A DNA stretch of 64,000 nt from Haemophilus pittmaniae (GTDB lineage Bacteria > Pseudomonadota > Gammaproteobacteria > Enterobacterales > Pasteurellaceae): contig NZ_LT906463.1 of assembly GCF_900186995.1 (NCBI RefSeq), positions 186,001-250,000 of the forward strand, in the 5' to 3' direction. The translations under genes and the position numbers were made by a program. The stretch's first letter is position 1, and each line of letters starts with the position of its first letter. Positions 19,540 through 30,260 of this stretch are shown piece after piece. Under the pieces are notes generated by a model, which was given only the letters and a program-made list of their open reading frames with translations, was not told where the DNA came from and did no database searches.

Positions 19540-21390
19540 ATGAAAAACGAAATTGATATTAACAAATTGCGCAACATCGCAATTATCGCCCACGTTGACC
19601 ACGGTAAAACAACCTTAGTTGACAAACTCCTTCAACAATCCGGTACTTTTGAAACAACTCGCGGTGATGCAGATGAACGCGTGATGGACTCAAACGATCT
19701 CGAAAAAGAACGTGGTATTACTATCCTTGCAAAAAATACTGCAATCAACTGGAATGATTATCGCATTAATATCGTCGACACTCCGGGACATGCGGACTTC
19801 GGTGGTGAAGTTGAACGTGTACTTTCTATGGTAGATTCGGTACTTTTAGTCGTTGATGCCTTTGACGGCCCTATGCCACAAACTCGTTTTGTAACCCAAA
19901 AAGCATTCGCACACGGTTTGAAACCAATTGTAGTGATCAACAAAGTTGACCGTCCGGGAGCGCGTCCGGATTGGGTTGTGGATCAAGTCTTCGATTTATT
20001 CGTGAATCTTGGAGCAACCGATGAACAATTAGATTTCCCAATTATCTACGCGTCCGCATTAAATGGTGTTGCCGGCCTGGAGCACGAAGAATTAGCAGAG
20101 GATATGACCCCGTTATTCGAGGCTATCGTGCAACATGTTGAACCGCCAAAAGTTGAATTGGATGCACCGTTCCAAATGCAAATATCCCAATTGGACTACA
20201 ATAGCTATGTCGGTGTTATCGGTATTGGTCGAATCAAACGTGGCTGCCTAAAACCAAACCAACCGGTCACTATTATTAATAGTGAAGGAAATACTCGCCA
20301 AGGCCGTGTCGGTCAAGTATTAGGTCATCTCGGTTTACAACGTTATGAAGAAGATGTGGCTTACGCTGGCGACATCATTGCAATTACCGGCTTAGGTGAA
20401 TTAAATATTTCCGATACTATTTGCGATATCAATGCTGTTGAAGCCTTACCTTCATTAAGCGTTGATGAACCAACCGTAACCATGTTCTTTTGTGTAAATA
20501 CCTCACCATTTGCCGGCCAAGAAGGAAAATACGTTACTTCCCGTCAAATTCTTGAGCGTTTAAACAAAGAGTTGGTACATAACGTTGCACTACGTGTAGA
20601 AGAAACACCAAACCCGGATGAATTCCGTGTTTCTGGCCGTGGTGAATTACACCTTTCTGTATTAATTGAAAATATGCGTCGTGAAGGTTATGAACTTGCG
20701 GTTTCTCGCCCTAAAGTAATCTACCGTGAAATCAACGGCAAAAAACAAGAGCCTTACGAGCAAGTCACCATCGACGTAGAAGAACAGCACCAAGGTTCTG
20801 TCATGGAAGCATTAGGTATCCGTAAAGGTGAAGTGCGCGATATGATGCCGGATGGTAAAGGCCGTGTTCGTTTGGAATACATTATTCCAAGCCGTGGCTT
20901 AATTGGTTTCCGTGGTGAATTTATGACTATGACTTCCGGTACAGGTTTACTTTACTCCAGTTTCGATCACTACGATGACATTAAACCGGGTGAAATTGGT
21001 CAACGTAAAAATGGTGTGTTAATTTCTAATGCTACCGGTAAAGCTTTGGCTTATGCCCTATTTGGCTTGCAGGAACGTGGTAAATTGATGATCGATGCCA
21101 ACGTAGAAGTTTATGAAGGTCAAATCATCGGTATTCACAGCCGTACAAACGACTTAACGGTAAACTGTTTACAAGGTAAAAAGCTCACCAATATGCGTGC
21201 ATCCGGTAAAGACGATGCTATTGTATTAACTACACCGGTGAAATTCACACTTGAACAAGCTATCGAATTTATCGATGATGACGAGTTAGTAGAAGTCACC
21301 CCAGAATCGATTCGTATCCGTAAAAAACTCTTAACCGAAAACGATCGTAAACGTGCTAACCGTACAACAACCAGTACCAGCACTCACTAA
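19540..21390 (+). CDS. typA: Ribosome-associated translational GTPase TypA/BipA
   Basis: EF-G-like GTPase that acts on ribosomes under stress and at low temperature. The 616-residue protein shows G1 [10 protein letters not shown]3 [11 protein letters not shown] and G4 NKVD in the first 140 residues, then domains II, III and V and the BipA-specific C terminus. I use the ATG at 19540, which gives the usual [20 protein letters not shown] start; the frame is open upstream through the structured leader but has no family match. Followed by a terminator. Confidence 0.97.
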   Translation: MKNEIDINKLRNIAIIAHVDHGKTTLVDKLLQQSGTFETTRGDADERVMDSNDLEKERGITILAKNTAINWNDYRINIVDTPGHADFGGEVERVLSMVDSVLLVVDAFDGPMPQTRFVTQKAFAHGLKPIVVINKVDRPGARPDWVVDQVFDLFVNLGATDEQLDFPIIYASALNGVAGLEHEELAEDMTPLFEAIVQHVEPPKVELDAPFQMQISQLDYNSYVGVIGIGRIKRGCLKPNQPVTIINSEGNTRQGRVGQVLGHLGLQRYEEDVAYAGDIIAITGLGELNISDTICDINAVEALPSLSVDEPTVTMFFCVNTSPFAGQEGKYVTSRQILERLNKELVHNVALRVEETPNPDEFRVSGRGELHLSVLIENMRREGYELAVSRPKVIYREINGKKQEPYEQVTIDVEEQHQGSVMEALGIRKGEVRDMMPDGKGRVRLEYIIPSRGLIGFRGEFMTMTSGTGLLYSSFDHYDDIKPGEIGQRKNGVLISNATGKALAYALFGLQERGKLMIDANVEVYEGQIIGIHSRTNDLTVNCLQGKKLTNMRASGKDDAIVLTTPVKFTLEQAIEFIDDDELVEVTPESIRIRKKLLTENDRKRANRTTTSTSTH

Positions 21391-21410
21391 TTCTTAATAA
21401 AGAAAACATA

Positions 21411-21438
21411 AAAAAGGCGAACCAAGGTTCGCCTTTTT
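21411..21438 (+). terminator. Terminator of typA (bidirectional)
   Basis: AAAAAGGCGAACC/GGTTCGCCTTTTT; it lies between convergent typA and the DUF3137 gene and can serve both. Confidence 0.92.
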
Positions 21439-21450
21439 ATTTGTATAAAT

Positions 21451-22344
21451 TTAGGATTTCCAAATCGTGCGATTCAAACCTAAATCCTTCACAATATCCA
21501 CAAAGCTCTTAACCCCGACGATATAATTCCTAATCGTTTCATCCTCTAACAGGGATCTTTGAGCATTAGGTTCAAAACTATCTATTTTTAAATTAATTGC
21601 CATACGCATCTCTTGACGTTGAAACACCAAAGAGATCGGACAATTAAACTTACGCTTCAATATACAAAGAGTTTCCATCAAAAGCGGTGATAATGCGTAT
21701 CTAGCCATAATTTGATCATCAGAAAACACCTCAAAGTAGCGATTGAACTCGTTATTGTCCATAAGAGCCTTTTCTCCAGCTCTTCTAACACCGAAATCGT
21801 CTTTATCGCAAACATAAACATCATGGGTCAGCTCTTTTGGGAATGTTGCTTTAAGCAGAATACCGGAGAACTCTTTTAGCAACATCTGTTTAATTTTGAT
21901 CTTGCTATGTTTCCCTATATTTCTGACATTCATATCCGCTATTTCCAACTTGATTCCATCAAGTTCACCGTAAATCAAATCCTCACTGCGCCAACTTTCA
22001 CAACTCACATCATAGATATGATCAAAATCTAATTTGCTCAATCCGGAGGTTGGGGAATAAGATAAATTAAAATGCTGAACAATCGAATTAATTACATTTG
22101 ATTTAAAGTGAGCAACAAAGGCATTCTTATTTTCCATCAACCGTTTTATTAGATAGGCCATCAGGCCGATAATAAAAATAGTGAAAAGATAGTGTCCTCC
22201 ACCTAAAGCTCCAAGTAAGAAAATAAAAGCCACACATAAGCCAATAGCTAACCTTGTGGAAAATTTCAGGAGTGCAATTCGTTCTTTCTCTAAATTTTCC
22301 AACTGTGGAAAGCGAATTCCCTCAATTTCTTTCCCCTGCTGCAT
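21451..22344 (-). CDS. DUF3137 family membrane protein
   Basis: About 297 residues with two close hydrophobic helices near residues 30-65, then a long soluble C-terminal domain containing HIYDVSCESWRSEDLIYGELDGIK, a DUF3137-type segment. Function unknown. I chose the ATG at 22344 because GGAG lies six bases before it; an ATG at 22356 overlaps the lemA stop (TAATG) and would add four residues. The lemA-DUF3137 pairing recurs in bacteria and suggests a shared membrane role. Confidence 0.8.
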   Translation of the reverse strand: MQQGKEIEGIRFPQLENLEKERIALLKFSTRLAIGLCVAFIFLLGALGGGHYLFTIFIIGLMAYLIKRLMENKNAFVAHFKSNVINSIVQHFNLSYSPTSGLSKLDFDHIYDVSCESWRSEDLIYGELDGIKLEIADMNVRNIGKHSKIKIKQMLLKEFSGILLKATFPKELTHDVYVCDKDDFGVRRAGEKALMDNNEFNRYFEVFSDDQIMARYALSPLLMETLCILKRKFNCPISLVFQRQEMRMAINLKIDSFEPNAQRSLLEDETIRNYIVGVKSFVDIVKDLGLNRTIWKS

Positions 22345-22355
22345 AACTGGCTCCA

Positions 22356-22922
22356 TTATTTACCGCTAAACAATGTTTTCATATTCGGTGCTTCAGCTTC
22401 ATTTTGCGGAATATCGAAGAAACTCGCCTGAGTAAAACCAAACTGTCTAGCAATCAAATTAGAAGGGAACATTTCAATTGCATTGTTATAAACCTCAACC
22501 GCACCATTATATGCCCGTCTAGCTGCAGAAATTTGTTCTTCCACATCGGTTAAAGCTTGCTGTACATGCAAAATATTTTGGTTCGATTTCAAATCCGGAT
22601 AATTTTCCATACGAATGCGTAATCCACTCAACACGCTGGAAAGCTGATTGTTTAACGCAAATTTTTCCGCTGTAGAATTTGTGGCCTGGGCTTTTTCCCG
22701 TAAGCTAACGATGTTTTGTAGTAATTCTGCTTCATGGGTCATATAAGCCTTTGCTGTTGCCACTAAATTAGGTAATAAATCATAACGACGTTTCAATTGG
22801 GTATCGACCCCCGCCTCAATACTCTTCACCTGATTTCTTTTAGCAATCAAAGAGTTATAAGTTAAAACGACAAATCCAGCCACTCCAATGACAAGAATAA
22901 TTAAAATGGTTGTAATGCTCAT
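22356..22922 (-). CDS. lemA: LemA family protein
   Basis: 188 residues: one N-terminal transmembrane helix (about 2-23, few cytoplasm-facing charges) and a helical, coiled-coil-rich domain with YNSLIAKRNQVKSIEAGVDTQ..RRYDLLPNLV, the LemA signature, and FPSNLIARQFGF near the end. The ATG at 22922 is preceded by GGAGGC. Role not established in this family. Directly upstream of, and overlapping, the DUF3137 gene. Confidence 0.92.
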   Translation of the reverse strand: MSITTILIILVIGVAGFVVLTYNSLIAKRNQVKSIEAGVDTQLKRRYDLLPNLVATAKAYMTHEAELLQNIVSLREKAQATNSTAEKFALNNQLSSVLSGLRIRMENYPDLKSNQNILHVQQALTDVEEQISAARRAYNGAVEVYNNAIEMFPSNLIARQFGFTQASFFDIPQNEAEAPNMKTLFSGK

Positions 22923-23102
22923 AACAGCCTCCATTGGTAAATTTGCGGCAAGTATAATAAAAATGCCTAAAATCACAGCCTTTTATCAATAAACTCTTGA
23001 TCAGAGTCAAAAATTCTCGGGCTAATTAAAAAATAGAATGAAAATCACTTAGTAAAAATAGGCAAAAAAATACGGCGACCACATTGGCCGCCGTTATTGG
23101 GA

Positions 23103-23423
23103 TTATTCGAAGGAATCTTTCAAACGTTCATCTGCTCGTTTAGATTCACCTTTATGCTGTAACTTATTGAGTTGCCGTTCTAATTTTTCTTCTACTTCAT
23201 TGATAGCTTTATACATATCATCTGATGTGGCACTAGCCAGCAAATTACCTAACGGGGTACCGATTGATGCCTCCACCGTAAAGCCGTTAGGAACCTTATT
23301 CAATACGAAATGGGGGTTAATCAGTTGAGTGTGCCATTTCTCTAATTTTGCAAGTCTGCCTTCAACATGTTCACGAATTGCAGGGGTAATATCCATTTGT
23401 TTACTTGTGATATTGAGTGTCAT
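23103..23423 (-). CDS. raiA: Ribosome-associated inhibitor / hibernation factor (RaiA/HPF family)
   Basis: 106-residue short-form protein that binds the small subunit decoding centre in stationary phase or cold. It begins [30 protein letters not shown] and has the family double-stranded-RNA-binding-like fold, ending in an acidic/basic tail ([12 protein letters not shown]). Length favours RaiA over HPF, but they are hard to separate by sight. Monocistronic; GAGGT lies ahead of the start. Confidence 0.88.
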   Translation of the reverse strand: MTLNITSKQMDITPAIREHVEGRLAKLEKWHTQLINPHFVLNKVPNGFTVEASIGTPLGNLLASATSDDMYKAINEVEEKLERQLNKLQHKGESKRADERLKDSFE

Positions 23424-23618
23424 AGCATTTACCTCATTTGCTTAAATGAAAGCCTTTCGGCTTTGGTTGATTTACTAGTAACATATCGACCCCGCCCCTA
23501 TTTTTCAAGTAAAAAAGGCAAATAAAAAAACAAATATTAAAAAATATGATCTAGCTCGCATTTCAATATATCGGGCTATTTTCTTTCTGGCTAAAGCTGT
23601 TATCCTGTTAGGCTGTAA

Positions 23619-23653
23619 ACGTAAGGGAGGCCTAAGCCTCCCTTATGTTTTTT
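23619..23653. terminator. Hairpin downstream of the symporter gene
   Basis: Nearly perfect GTAAGGGAGGC/GCCTCCCTTAT stem. The clearest T-run is on the plus side (23648-23653) although the adjacent gene reads on minus, so its direction is uncertain. Confidence 0.55.
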
Positions 23654-23663
23654 AACACTCCAA

Positions 23664-25037
23664 TCAAGATGGAATTTCATCCAAATCACGCTGATTATTT
23701 TTCAAACGCTCAAAGTAATCCTTGGTTTCCGAAATAATCACTTTACGTAACCCAATCAATGCCACTAGGTTAGGAAATGCCATCAAGCCATTGACTATAT
23801 CGGCTAGAATCCAAATTACATCTAACGTTAAGAAAGAGCCTGTGCCGACTAAAATAATAAAGATCCAACGGTATAATCGAATACCACGAATACCAACCAA
23901 ATAAACAAAACAACGCTCACCGTAATAGCACCAACCCAAAATAGTGGTAAATGCAAAAAATAATAATCCAATAGTCACTACAGTCGCACCAAAAGATGTC
24001 CCTAATCCCTGTGCGAAAGCATAGTTTGTCACACTAGCGCCAGCAAGTTCCGGATTACTCCAAGCACCTGTAATAACTAACACTAAGCCAGTCATCGTAC
24101 AAACAATAATAGTGTCTAAGAATGTCCCGGTCATGGAAATCAAACCTTGACGTACTGGCTCTTTGGTTTGTGCTGCAGCCGCCGCAATGGGTGCACTACC
24201 TAAACCGGATTCATTGGAGAAAATCCCTCTCGCAACCCCCGATTGAATCGCTTTCATCACCGTAAAGCCAACTGCCCCGCCTAACGCTGCCTGTGGCTCA
24301 AAAGCACTATGAATAACCAGTTCGATGGCCGCCGGTAATTTGTCATAATTAATCGCCAAGATCACAATAGATACCGACACATAAAAAATCGCCATGAAAG
24401 GAACGATTAAGGATGATGCGGTAGCGATGCGTTTTACCCCGCCTAAAATAATCAGTGCAACCAGCAAAGTCACCACCGCTGCCGTAATAATGATCGGAAT
24501 ATTAAAGGTATCCTGCATAGCATGGGTAATCGCATTCACTTGAGGAAAGGTACCGATACCAAAGAAAGCCACCAACACGCCAAACACCGCAAATAATCTT
24601 GCCAACCATTTCAGCCCCAATCCGCGTTCAATGTAATACATCGGACCTCCGGCCATAAAGCCATTACGATCCCGCACGCGATATTTCACCGCCAACAAAC
24701 ATTCAGCATATTTGGTCGCCATCCCTAATAAAGCCACCAACCACATCCAAAAAATTGCGCCAGGGCCACCGGCTTGAACTGCGGTCGCCACCCCCACAAT
24801 ATTCCCCGTACCGATCGTAGCAGCAAGCGCAGTACACAATGCAGCAAAGGATGAGACATCGCCCTTGCCCTTATTAGCATCCCGTTGAAATAAATAGCGC
24901 AATGCCCGCGGCAAATAGCGAATTTGCAAAAAACCTAAACGTAAAGTGAGATAAAGTCCGGTTCCCACCAATAAAATCAATAATGGAGGGCCCCAAATAA
25001 AGCTATCGATAGCTGATAAAATTGTCGTAATTGACAT
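23664..25037 (-). CDS. Sodium:alanine/glycine symporter (AGCS family)
   Basis: Inner-membrane transporter of 457 residues with about ten hydrophobic helices and the family motifs GTGNIVGVATA and FSNESGLGSAPIAAAAA. The ATG at 25037 has GAGGAATCAC upstream; the frame open to 25163 is inside the riboswitch and not coding. The glycine riboswitch in its leader argues that glycine is a real substrate. Similar to alsT/dagA genes; I leave the symbol blank because paralogues are common. Confidence 0.92.
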   Translation of the reverse strand: MSITTILSAIDSFIWGPPLLILLVGTGLYLTLRLGFLQIRYLPRALRYLFQRDANKGKGDVSSFAALCTALAATIGTGNIVGVATAVQAGGPGAIFWMWLVALLGMATKYAECLLAVKYRVRDRNGFMAGGPMYYIERGLGLKWLARLFAVFGVLVAFFGIGTFPQVNAITHAMQDTFNIPIIITAAVVTLLVALIILGGVKRIATASSLIVPFMAIFYVSVSIVILAINYDKLPAAIELVIHSAFEPQAALGGAVGFTVMKAIQSGVARGIFSNESGLGSAPIAAAAAQTKEPVRQGLISMTGTFLDTIIVCTMTGLVLVITGAWSNPELAGASVTNYAFAQGLGTSFGATVVTIGLLFFAFTTILGWCYYGERCFVYLVGIRGIRLYRWIFIILVGTGSFLTLDVIWILADIVNGLMAFPNLVALIGLRKVIISETKDYFERLKNNQRDLDEIPS

Positions 25038-25044
25038 TGTGATT

Positions 25045-25077
25045 CCTCGTCGTCTAAAAACAATAAACGCGACAAGG
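25045..25077 (-). promoter_or_regulatory. Shine-Dalgarno-sequestering helix of the glycine riboswitch
   Basis: On the minus-strand RNA, CCUUGUCG (25070-25077) can pair with CGACGAGG (25045-25052), one G-U pair, covering the GAGG ribosome site of the symporter. This is a plausible translational expression platform. Confidence 0.55.
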
Positions 25078-25125
25078 AGACGAAAAGTATCCGTGAAAAG
25101 AAATAAAAATACAGAATATCTTTTT

Positions 25126-25305
25126 GCCCCTGTCCTTTTGCCTGAGCGTTTGAGGTGAAACAATTATTTCACTTTTGCGCCTTCGGCGTCCGTGCGCATA
25201 AGCCACGGATCTCTCCAAGGGTTCGTCCGGTAACAGTCCTCGCCATTGCGCCTGAAAGATTTACCTCGTCGGCGTAGGGTCAATTCCCTACTCTCCAGCT
25301 ACCTT
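25126..25305 (-). promoter_or_regulatory. Tandem glycine riboswitch
   Basis: Read on minus, two aptamers are visible in series. The first starts GGAGAGTAGGG and includes GCCGACGAGG and CTTTCAGGCGCAATGGCGAGGACT split across its core, ending near AACCCTTGGAGAG. The second has GCCGAAGGCGCAA and CTCAGGCAAAAGGACAG, the most conserved glycine-aptamer segments. It lies in the leader of the symporter gene, 90 bases before the start codon. Confidence 0.92.
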
Positions 25306-25379
25306 CATCCGAACTCGCTTTAATAAAAAGCGCGCGCATTCTAACAAAATCACGCTAGCATCTCAATTAAGCCAATCAC

Positions 25380-25440
25380 AACGCTCCCATGAAAACATAA
25401 GCTTTCGCAAAAACAACACCTAAGTCATTGATTTTATTAT
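25380..25440 (-). repeat. 61-bp intergenic repeat, copy 5
   Basis: On minus it begins TAATAAAATCAATGACTTA and ends ATGGGAGCGTT. It follows the tkt terminator in tkt orientation, and lies before the riboswitch. Confidence 0.85.
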
Positions 25441-25458
25441 AGTTGTTTTAAAAAAGAA

Positions 25459-25493
25459 AAAACGGTTGTTTGGAAACTCCAAACAACCGTTTA
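25459..25493 (-). terminator. Terminator of tkt
   Basis: AAACGGTTGTTTGG/CCAAACAACCGTTT long perfect stem, read on minus into TTTTTTC. Confidence 0.93.
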
Positions 25494-25509
25494 TAGCTAT
25501 CGAATCAGA

Positions 25510-27507
25510 TTATAAAATCTCTTTTGCGGTTGCCACCACATTATCCACGGTGAAACCAAAGAGTTTAAATAATTGATCCGCCGGTGCAGATTCACCGAAA
25601 CCATGCATGCCCACTACGCGACCTTCAAAGCCAACGTATTTATACCAGAAGTCCGCAATACCCGCTTCAATCGCAACACGTTTGGTTACAGCTGCAGGTA
25701 ATACGCTTTCACGGTACGCTGCATCTTGTTTATCGAAACGGTTAGTACTTGGCATAGAGACGACACGTACTTTTTTACCTTCAGCACTCAATACATCTGC
25801 TGCTTTCACTACTAATTCTACTTCAGAACCTGTCGCAATGAAGATTAACTCAGGTGTACCATCACAGTCTTTTAACACATAGGCACCACGTTTAACCATA
25901 TCTAATTGTGCAGAAGTGCGGTCCATTTGGGCTAAGTTTTGACGGGTAAAGATCAACGCACTTGGACCATCTTGACGTTCAACCGCTTGTTGCCATGCGA
26001 TAGCTGATTCCACTTGATCACATGGACGCCATGTTTCAAGATTTGGAATTAAGCGTAATGAGGTGGTTTGCTCAACTGGTTGGTGAGTTGGACCATCTTC
26101 GCCCAAACCGATAGAGTCATGGGTATACACGAATAAAGAGCGTTGTTTCATTAATGCCGCCATACGCACTGCATTGTGTGCATATTCGTAGAACATTAAG
26201 AAGGTTGCGCCGTAAGGAATGAAACCGCCGTGTAAAGCAATACCATTCATGATCGCAGACATACCGAACTCACGTACACCATAGTTGATATAGTTACCAC
26301 CTACGTTTTCCTGTGCACGAATTGGTTTAGAACCGCTCCATAACGTTAAGTTAGAGCTTGCTAAGTCTGCAGAGCCACCTAAGAATTCAGGTAATACGTG
26401 GGCATATGCCTCAATTGCATTTTGTGATGCTTTACGGCTTGCAATGCTCGCAGGGTTGGCTTGTAATTTTTCGATGAAGGCTTTAGATTCCACTGCCCAA
26501 TTTGCTGGTAATTCACCATTTACACGACGAGTAAATTCTGCTGCAAGTTCAGGATATGCTTTTGCATAAGCAGCAAATTTTTCTTCCCAAGATTTTTCTG
26601 CTGCTGCGCCTTTTTCTTTCGCAGACCATTCAGCATAGTACTCAGCCGGAATTTCAAATGGGCCATATTCCCAGCCTAGTGCTTTACGGGTTAATGCGAT
26701 TTCTTCATCACCTAATGGTGCACCGTGACAATCGTGAGAGCCAGATTTATTTGGTGAACCAAAACCAATGATCGTTTTACAAATAATCAACGTTGGTTTT
26801 TCTTTTTCTGCTTGAGCAAGAATGGTTGCGGCACGAATTTGTTCAGCATCGTGACCATCTACATTGCGGATCACTTGCCAGCCGTAAGCTTCAAAACGGG
26901 CAGCTGTATCATCGCTAAACCAACCATCAACATGACCATCAATCGAAATGTTGTTGTCATCGTAGAATGCGATTAATTTACCTAAGCCTAATGTGCCGGC
27001 TAAAGAGCAAGCTTCGTGAGAAATCCCTTCCATTAAACAGCCATCACCTAAGAACACATAAGTGTGGTGATCGACGATTTCATGACCTTCACGGTTAAAT
27101 TGACCCGCTAAGGTTTTCTCCGCAATCGCCATCCCCACTGCATTGGTGATACCTTGACCTAACGGACCAGTTGTGGTTTCAACACCTGGTGCATAACCAT
27201 ATTCTGGGTGGCCTGGGGTTTTAGAATGTAATTGACGGAATTGTTTTAAATCGTCGATGGAAAGATCATAGCCGGTTAAATGTAATAAGCTATAAATCAA
27301 CATTGAACCATGGCCATTAGAAAGCACAAAACGGTCTCGGTCAGCCCATTTAGGGTTGTTTGGATTGTGTTTTAAGAAATCGCGCCATAAGACTTCTGCG
27401 ATATCCGCCATCCCCATCGGGGCACCTGGGTGACCTGATTTTGCTTTCTGAACTGCATCCATTGATAGCGCACGAATTGCGTTGGCGAGTTGTCTACGAG
27501 TTGCCAT
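25510..27507 (-). CDS. tkt: Transketolase
   Basis: Thiamine-diphosphate enzyme of the pentose phosphate pathway moving two-carbon units between sugar phosphates. 665 residues with the N-terminal [13 protein letters not shown], the ThDP motif [22 protein letters not shown], the pyrimidine domain ([25 protein letters not shown]) and the C-terminal domain. AGGAGAAC precedes the ATG. Carries an uptake signal (25914-25922). Monocistronic with its own terminator. Confidence 0.98.
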   Translation of the reverse strand: MATRRQLANAIRALSMDAVQKAKSGHPGAPMGMADIAEVLWRDFLKHNPNNPKWADRDRFVLSNGHGSMLIYSLLHLTGYDLSIDDLKQFRQLHSKTPGHPEYGYAPGVETTTGPLGQGITNAVGMAIAEKTLAGQFNREGHEIVDHHTYVFLGDGCLMEGISHEACSLAGTLGLGKLIAFYDDNNISIDGHVDGWFSDDTAARFEAYGWQVIRNVDGHDAEQIRAATILAQAEKEKPTLIICKTIIGFGSPNKSGSHDCHGAPLGDEEIALTRKALGWEYGPFEIPAEYYAEWSAKEKGAAAEKSWEEKFAAYAKAYPELAAEFTRRVNGELPANWAVESKAFIEKLQANPASIASRKASQNAIEAYAHVLPEFLGGSADLASSNLTLWSGSKPIRAQENVGGNYINYGVREFGMSAIMNGIALHGGFIPYGATFLMFYEYAHNAVRMAALMKQRSLFVYTHDSIGLGEDGPTHQPVEQTTSLRLIPNLETWRPCDQVESAIAWQQAVERQDGPSALIFTRQNLAQMDRTSAQLDMVKRGAYVLKDCDGTPELIFIATGSEVELVVKAADVLSAEGKKVRVVSMPSTNRFDKQDAAYRESVLPAAVTKRVAIEAGIADFWYKYVGFEGRVVGMHGFGESAPADQLFKLFGFTVDNVVATAKEIL
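25914..25922 (+). other. DNA uptake signal sequence (AAGTGCGGT core) in tkt
   Basis: Exact nine-base core of the Haemophilus-type uptake signal, on the strand opposite to the gene. Confidence 0.75.
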
Positions 27508-27582
27508 TTTGTTCTCCTATAAAAAAATCTAACTCCATTCTACTCTATTTAGAGGTAGATTCGGTAATTAATCAAAGATATT

Positions 27583-28254
27583 TCAATTGCGTCGACGTCG
27601 GCTATGAAATCGTTGAGATGGTTTTTTATCCACTAGCACAGGCAATCTCTTCGCCTCCGAGCCCTTATTTCGATAGGCCCGCCGATAATGATAAATAAAA
27701 TAATAGATAGAGCCACTCAATAAAGCGCCCAATAAGAAAACCAATAAAATTTCACCATATAATCGATGGAATACCCGATCGATTTGGTTTTGGGTCGTTT
27801 GCGCATATTGCGCATCAAAGGTCACCCGTAAAAAACCACGAACCCCACCATTTGCATAAATGGGTTCAACAATTTGTTGAGTCGGTATCTTTTGCTGACT
27901 AGGAGCCAAGCCTAGTTGTTCACGTAAATTGCCCGAATAGCGACTTTGCGCCAATTGTTTGCCATTATTATCATAAATGGTAGCATCCAAGATAAACTGC
28001 TGTTTCAACAAATCATCTAAACTTTCTGCTAGCTGTTCGCTATTACTGTTATTGATCAGCAACACCGACAAGAGATTTGCCTGCTGACGCACTAATACGT
28101 GCGACAAATTAGCAACCTGATTTACACTGGCTAATTGCGAGCCAATTTTAAACTGCTGCACACCAAACAAAATCACGGCCAATGCGGCAATAATAGCAGC
28201 CACAATCACCAATAGCATGGAGGACTTCGTCAGTTTTTCCTTTACCAATTGCAC
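27583..28254 (-). CDS. smp: Smp/YtjB family membrane protein
   Basis: About 223 residues: a transmembrane helix near 13-35, a periplasmic domain (about 36-160) and a second helix near 165-190, then a very basic tail (RFHSRRRRN). This topology, and its position divergent from serB, match E. coli Smp (YtjB), of unclear function. I favour the GTG at 28254, preceded by AGAGGGAAAAAC; the open frame to 28341 overlaps serB and is unlikely to be coding. Confidence 0.85.
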   Translation of the reverse strand: MQLVKEKLTKSSMLLVIVAAIIAALAVILFGVQQFKIGSQLASVNQVANLSHVLVRQQANLLSVLLINNSNSEQLAESLDDLLKQQFILDATIYDNNGKQLAQSRYSGNLREQLGLAPSQQKIPTQQIVEPIYANGGVRGFLRVTFDAQYAQTTQNQIDRVFHRLYGEILLVFLLGALLSGSIYYFIYHYRRAYRNKGSEAKRLPVLVDKKPSQRFHSRRRRN

Positions 28255-28329
28255 GTTTTTCCCTCTCCTTTTCCAATCTTGCTGGAAATTCGCTAGAATA
28301 GCGCGGCTTCTCAATTTACAGGATTTTCT

Positions 28330-29283
28330 ATGCAAACACAAAAACCGACCAATCTCCTGAGCAAAAACACGGCCAAACCTATTGCTTTATTACCCGAACT
28401 AGCAGTTCCCCCGACAAACGATCCCTTTATCATTTACGGTACGACTCTCGATGAAACCAAATTACTCGCTTTCGCCCAGCAATGCGGACAAAATTTGCTA
28501 TTGGTGGATAGCTGGCAGATTGGCGGAAATCAAGTAGCCCTACTAAAAGGCCAATGGCACCCCGAATTACTCTCAGTTGCCCATCAAGCAGGCTTGGATA
28601 TTGCACCACTAAATTTTGGTGCAACCTTGCAAACACCGGGCTTATTAGTCATGGATATGGATTCGACAGCCATTCAAATCGAATGTATTGATGAAATCGC
28701 CAAACTGGCCGGCACCGGTGAACTAGTATCAGCGATCACTGAAAGTGCCATGCGTGGTGAGCTGGATTTTGAGCAAAGTTTGCGTCGTCGGGTTGGCACG
28801 CTCAAAGGAGCACCGGAAACTATCTTACAACAGGTGCGGGAAAAATTACCGCTTATGCCGGGCTTAGTCGAAACCATTCAAACCTTACAACAGCATGGTT
28901 GGAAAACAGCCATCGCCTCTGGCGGCTTCACCTACTTTGCCGATCATTTAAAAGAACGGCTTAAACTGGATTTTGCGGCATCGAATCAGTTCGAAATTAT
29001 CGATGGTCTGCTCACCGGCAATGTGCAAGGTGCGGTAGTCGATGCCCAATATAAAGCCAACACCTTATTGCAACTGGCTGAACAATTTCATATTGAACGT
29101 TGTAATACCCTCGCCATTGGTGATGGCGCTAACGATTTAGCGATGATGCAGGTAGCCGGCGTAGGCGTTGCTTTCCATGCAAAACCCAAAGTGCAACAAC
29201 AAGCCCAGATCGTGGTAAACTTTGCCGACTTAACCGCACTTTTATGTATTTTAAGTGCAAATGATCGAATTTCATCTAACTAG
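28330..29283 (+). CDS. serB: Phosphoserine phosphatase
   Basis: Last step of serine synthesis. The 317-residue protein has an N-terminal ACT-like region and a C-terminal HAD phosphatase with the nucleophile motif MDMDSTAIQIECIDE near residue 108, the SGGFTYF motif and GDGANDLAMM. CAGGATTTTCT lies before the ATG. Divergent from smp as in E. coli. It carries an uptake signal near its end (29233-29241). Confidence 0.96.
   Translation: MQTQKPTNLLSKNTAKPIALLPELAVPPTNDPFIIYGTTLDETKLLAFAQQCGQNLLLVDSWQIGGNQVALLKGQWHPELLSVAHQAGLDIAPLNFGATLQTPGLLVMDMDSTAIQIECIDEIAKLAGTGELVSAITESAMRGELDFEQSLRRRVGTLKGAPETILQQVREKLPLMPGLVETIQTLQQHGWKTAIASGGFTYFADHLKERLKLDFAASNQFEIIDGLLTGNVQGAVVDAQYKANTLLQLAEQFHIERCNTLAIGDGANDLAMMQVAGVGVAFHAKPKVQQQAQIVVNFADLTALLCILSANDRISSN
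29233..29241 (-). other. DNA uptake signal sequence in serB
   Basis: ACCGCACTT on plus, that is AAGTGCGGT on minus. Confidence 0.75.
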
Positions 29284-29844
<561 letters not shown>

Positions 29845-29863
29845 ACACGCCTTCCCTATCCAT

Positions 29864-29889
29864 AAAAAGCCCGCCATTGCGGGCTTTTT
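29864..29889 (+). terminator. Terminator of yajQ
   Basis: GCCCGC/GCGGGC stem, CATT loop, flanked by A5 and T5. Confidence 0.92.
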
Positions 29890-29899
29890 ATTGCATACC

Positions 29900-29960
29900 T
29901 AATAAAATCAATGACTTAGAATAAGTTTTTAGAAAAACTCTGATTTTCAAGGGGGCGTTT
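29900..29960 (+). repeat. 61-bp intergenic repeat, copy 6
   Basis: Begins TAATAAAATCAATGACTTA, has AAAAACTCTGATTTTCAA in the right half and ends GGGGGCGTTT. It begins 11 bases after the yajQ terminator, same orientation. Among the best matches to the consensus. Confidence 0.92.
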
Positions 29961-30008
29961 AATCTGATCGATTGCAAAGAAGCGCTGAAAATGAGGAAGG
30001 CAAGAAAT

Positions 30009-30037
30009 AAAAAACGACCGCAAATTGCAGTCGTTTA
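30009..30037 (-). terminator. Terminator of tRNA-Ser
   Basis: AAACGAC..GTCGTTT stem, read on minus into TTTTTTATT, eight bases past the tRNA 3' end. Confidence 0.85.
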
Positions 30038-30045
30038 GAATTGGA

Positions 30046-30135
30046 TGGCGGTGAGAGGGGGATTCGAACCCCCGATGCACTTTCGCACATACACGCTTTC
30101 CAGGCGTGCTCCTTCAACCACTCGGACATCTCACC
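30046..30135 (-). tRNA. tRNA-Ser (anticodon GGA)
   Basis: 90 bases on the minus strand with acceptor stem GGTGAGA/TCTCACC, discriminator G and encoded CCA. Anticodon stem-loop CACGC-CTGGAAA-GCGTG gives GGA, reading UCC/UCU. The long variable arm (TATGTGCGAAAGTGCA) and the T arm with GGTTCGAATCC fit a class II serine tRNA. It is a single tRNA gene with its own terminator. Confidence 0.97.
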
Positions 30136-30260
30136 GTGTTAAGGTGTGCGCACTATAAGGATTTCGATTACTAGAGTCAAGTTTTTTGCGCTAGAACATA
30201 AAAAATTCTCGGACTTTTGATTAGAATGTAGTCTTTTCTTTTCTACTTTGTAGGTTTTTT

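Noticed and set aside
25038..25163. N-terminal extension of the symporter
   Set aside because: It overlaps the second glycine aptamer and lacks transporter-like sequence; the ATG at 25037 has a good ribosome site.
30046..30135. tRNA-Ser as integration site of a mobile element
   Set aside because: No integrase or duplicated tRNA end is present in the flanking sequence.
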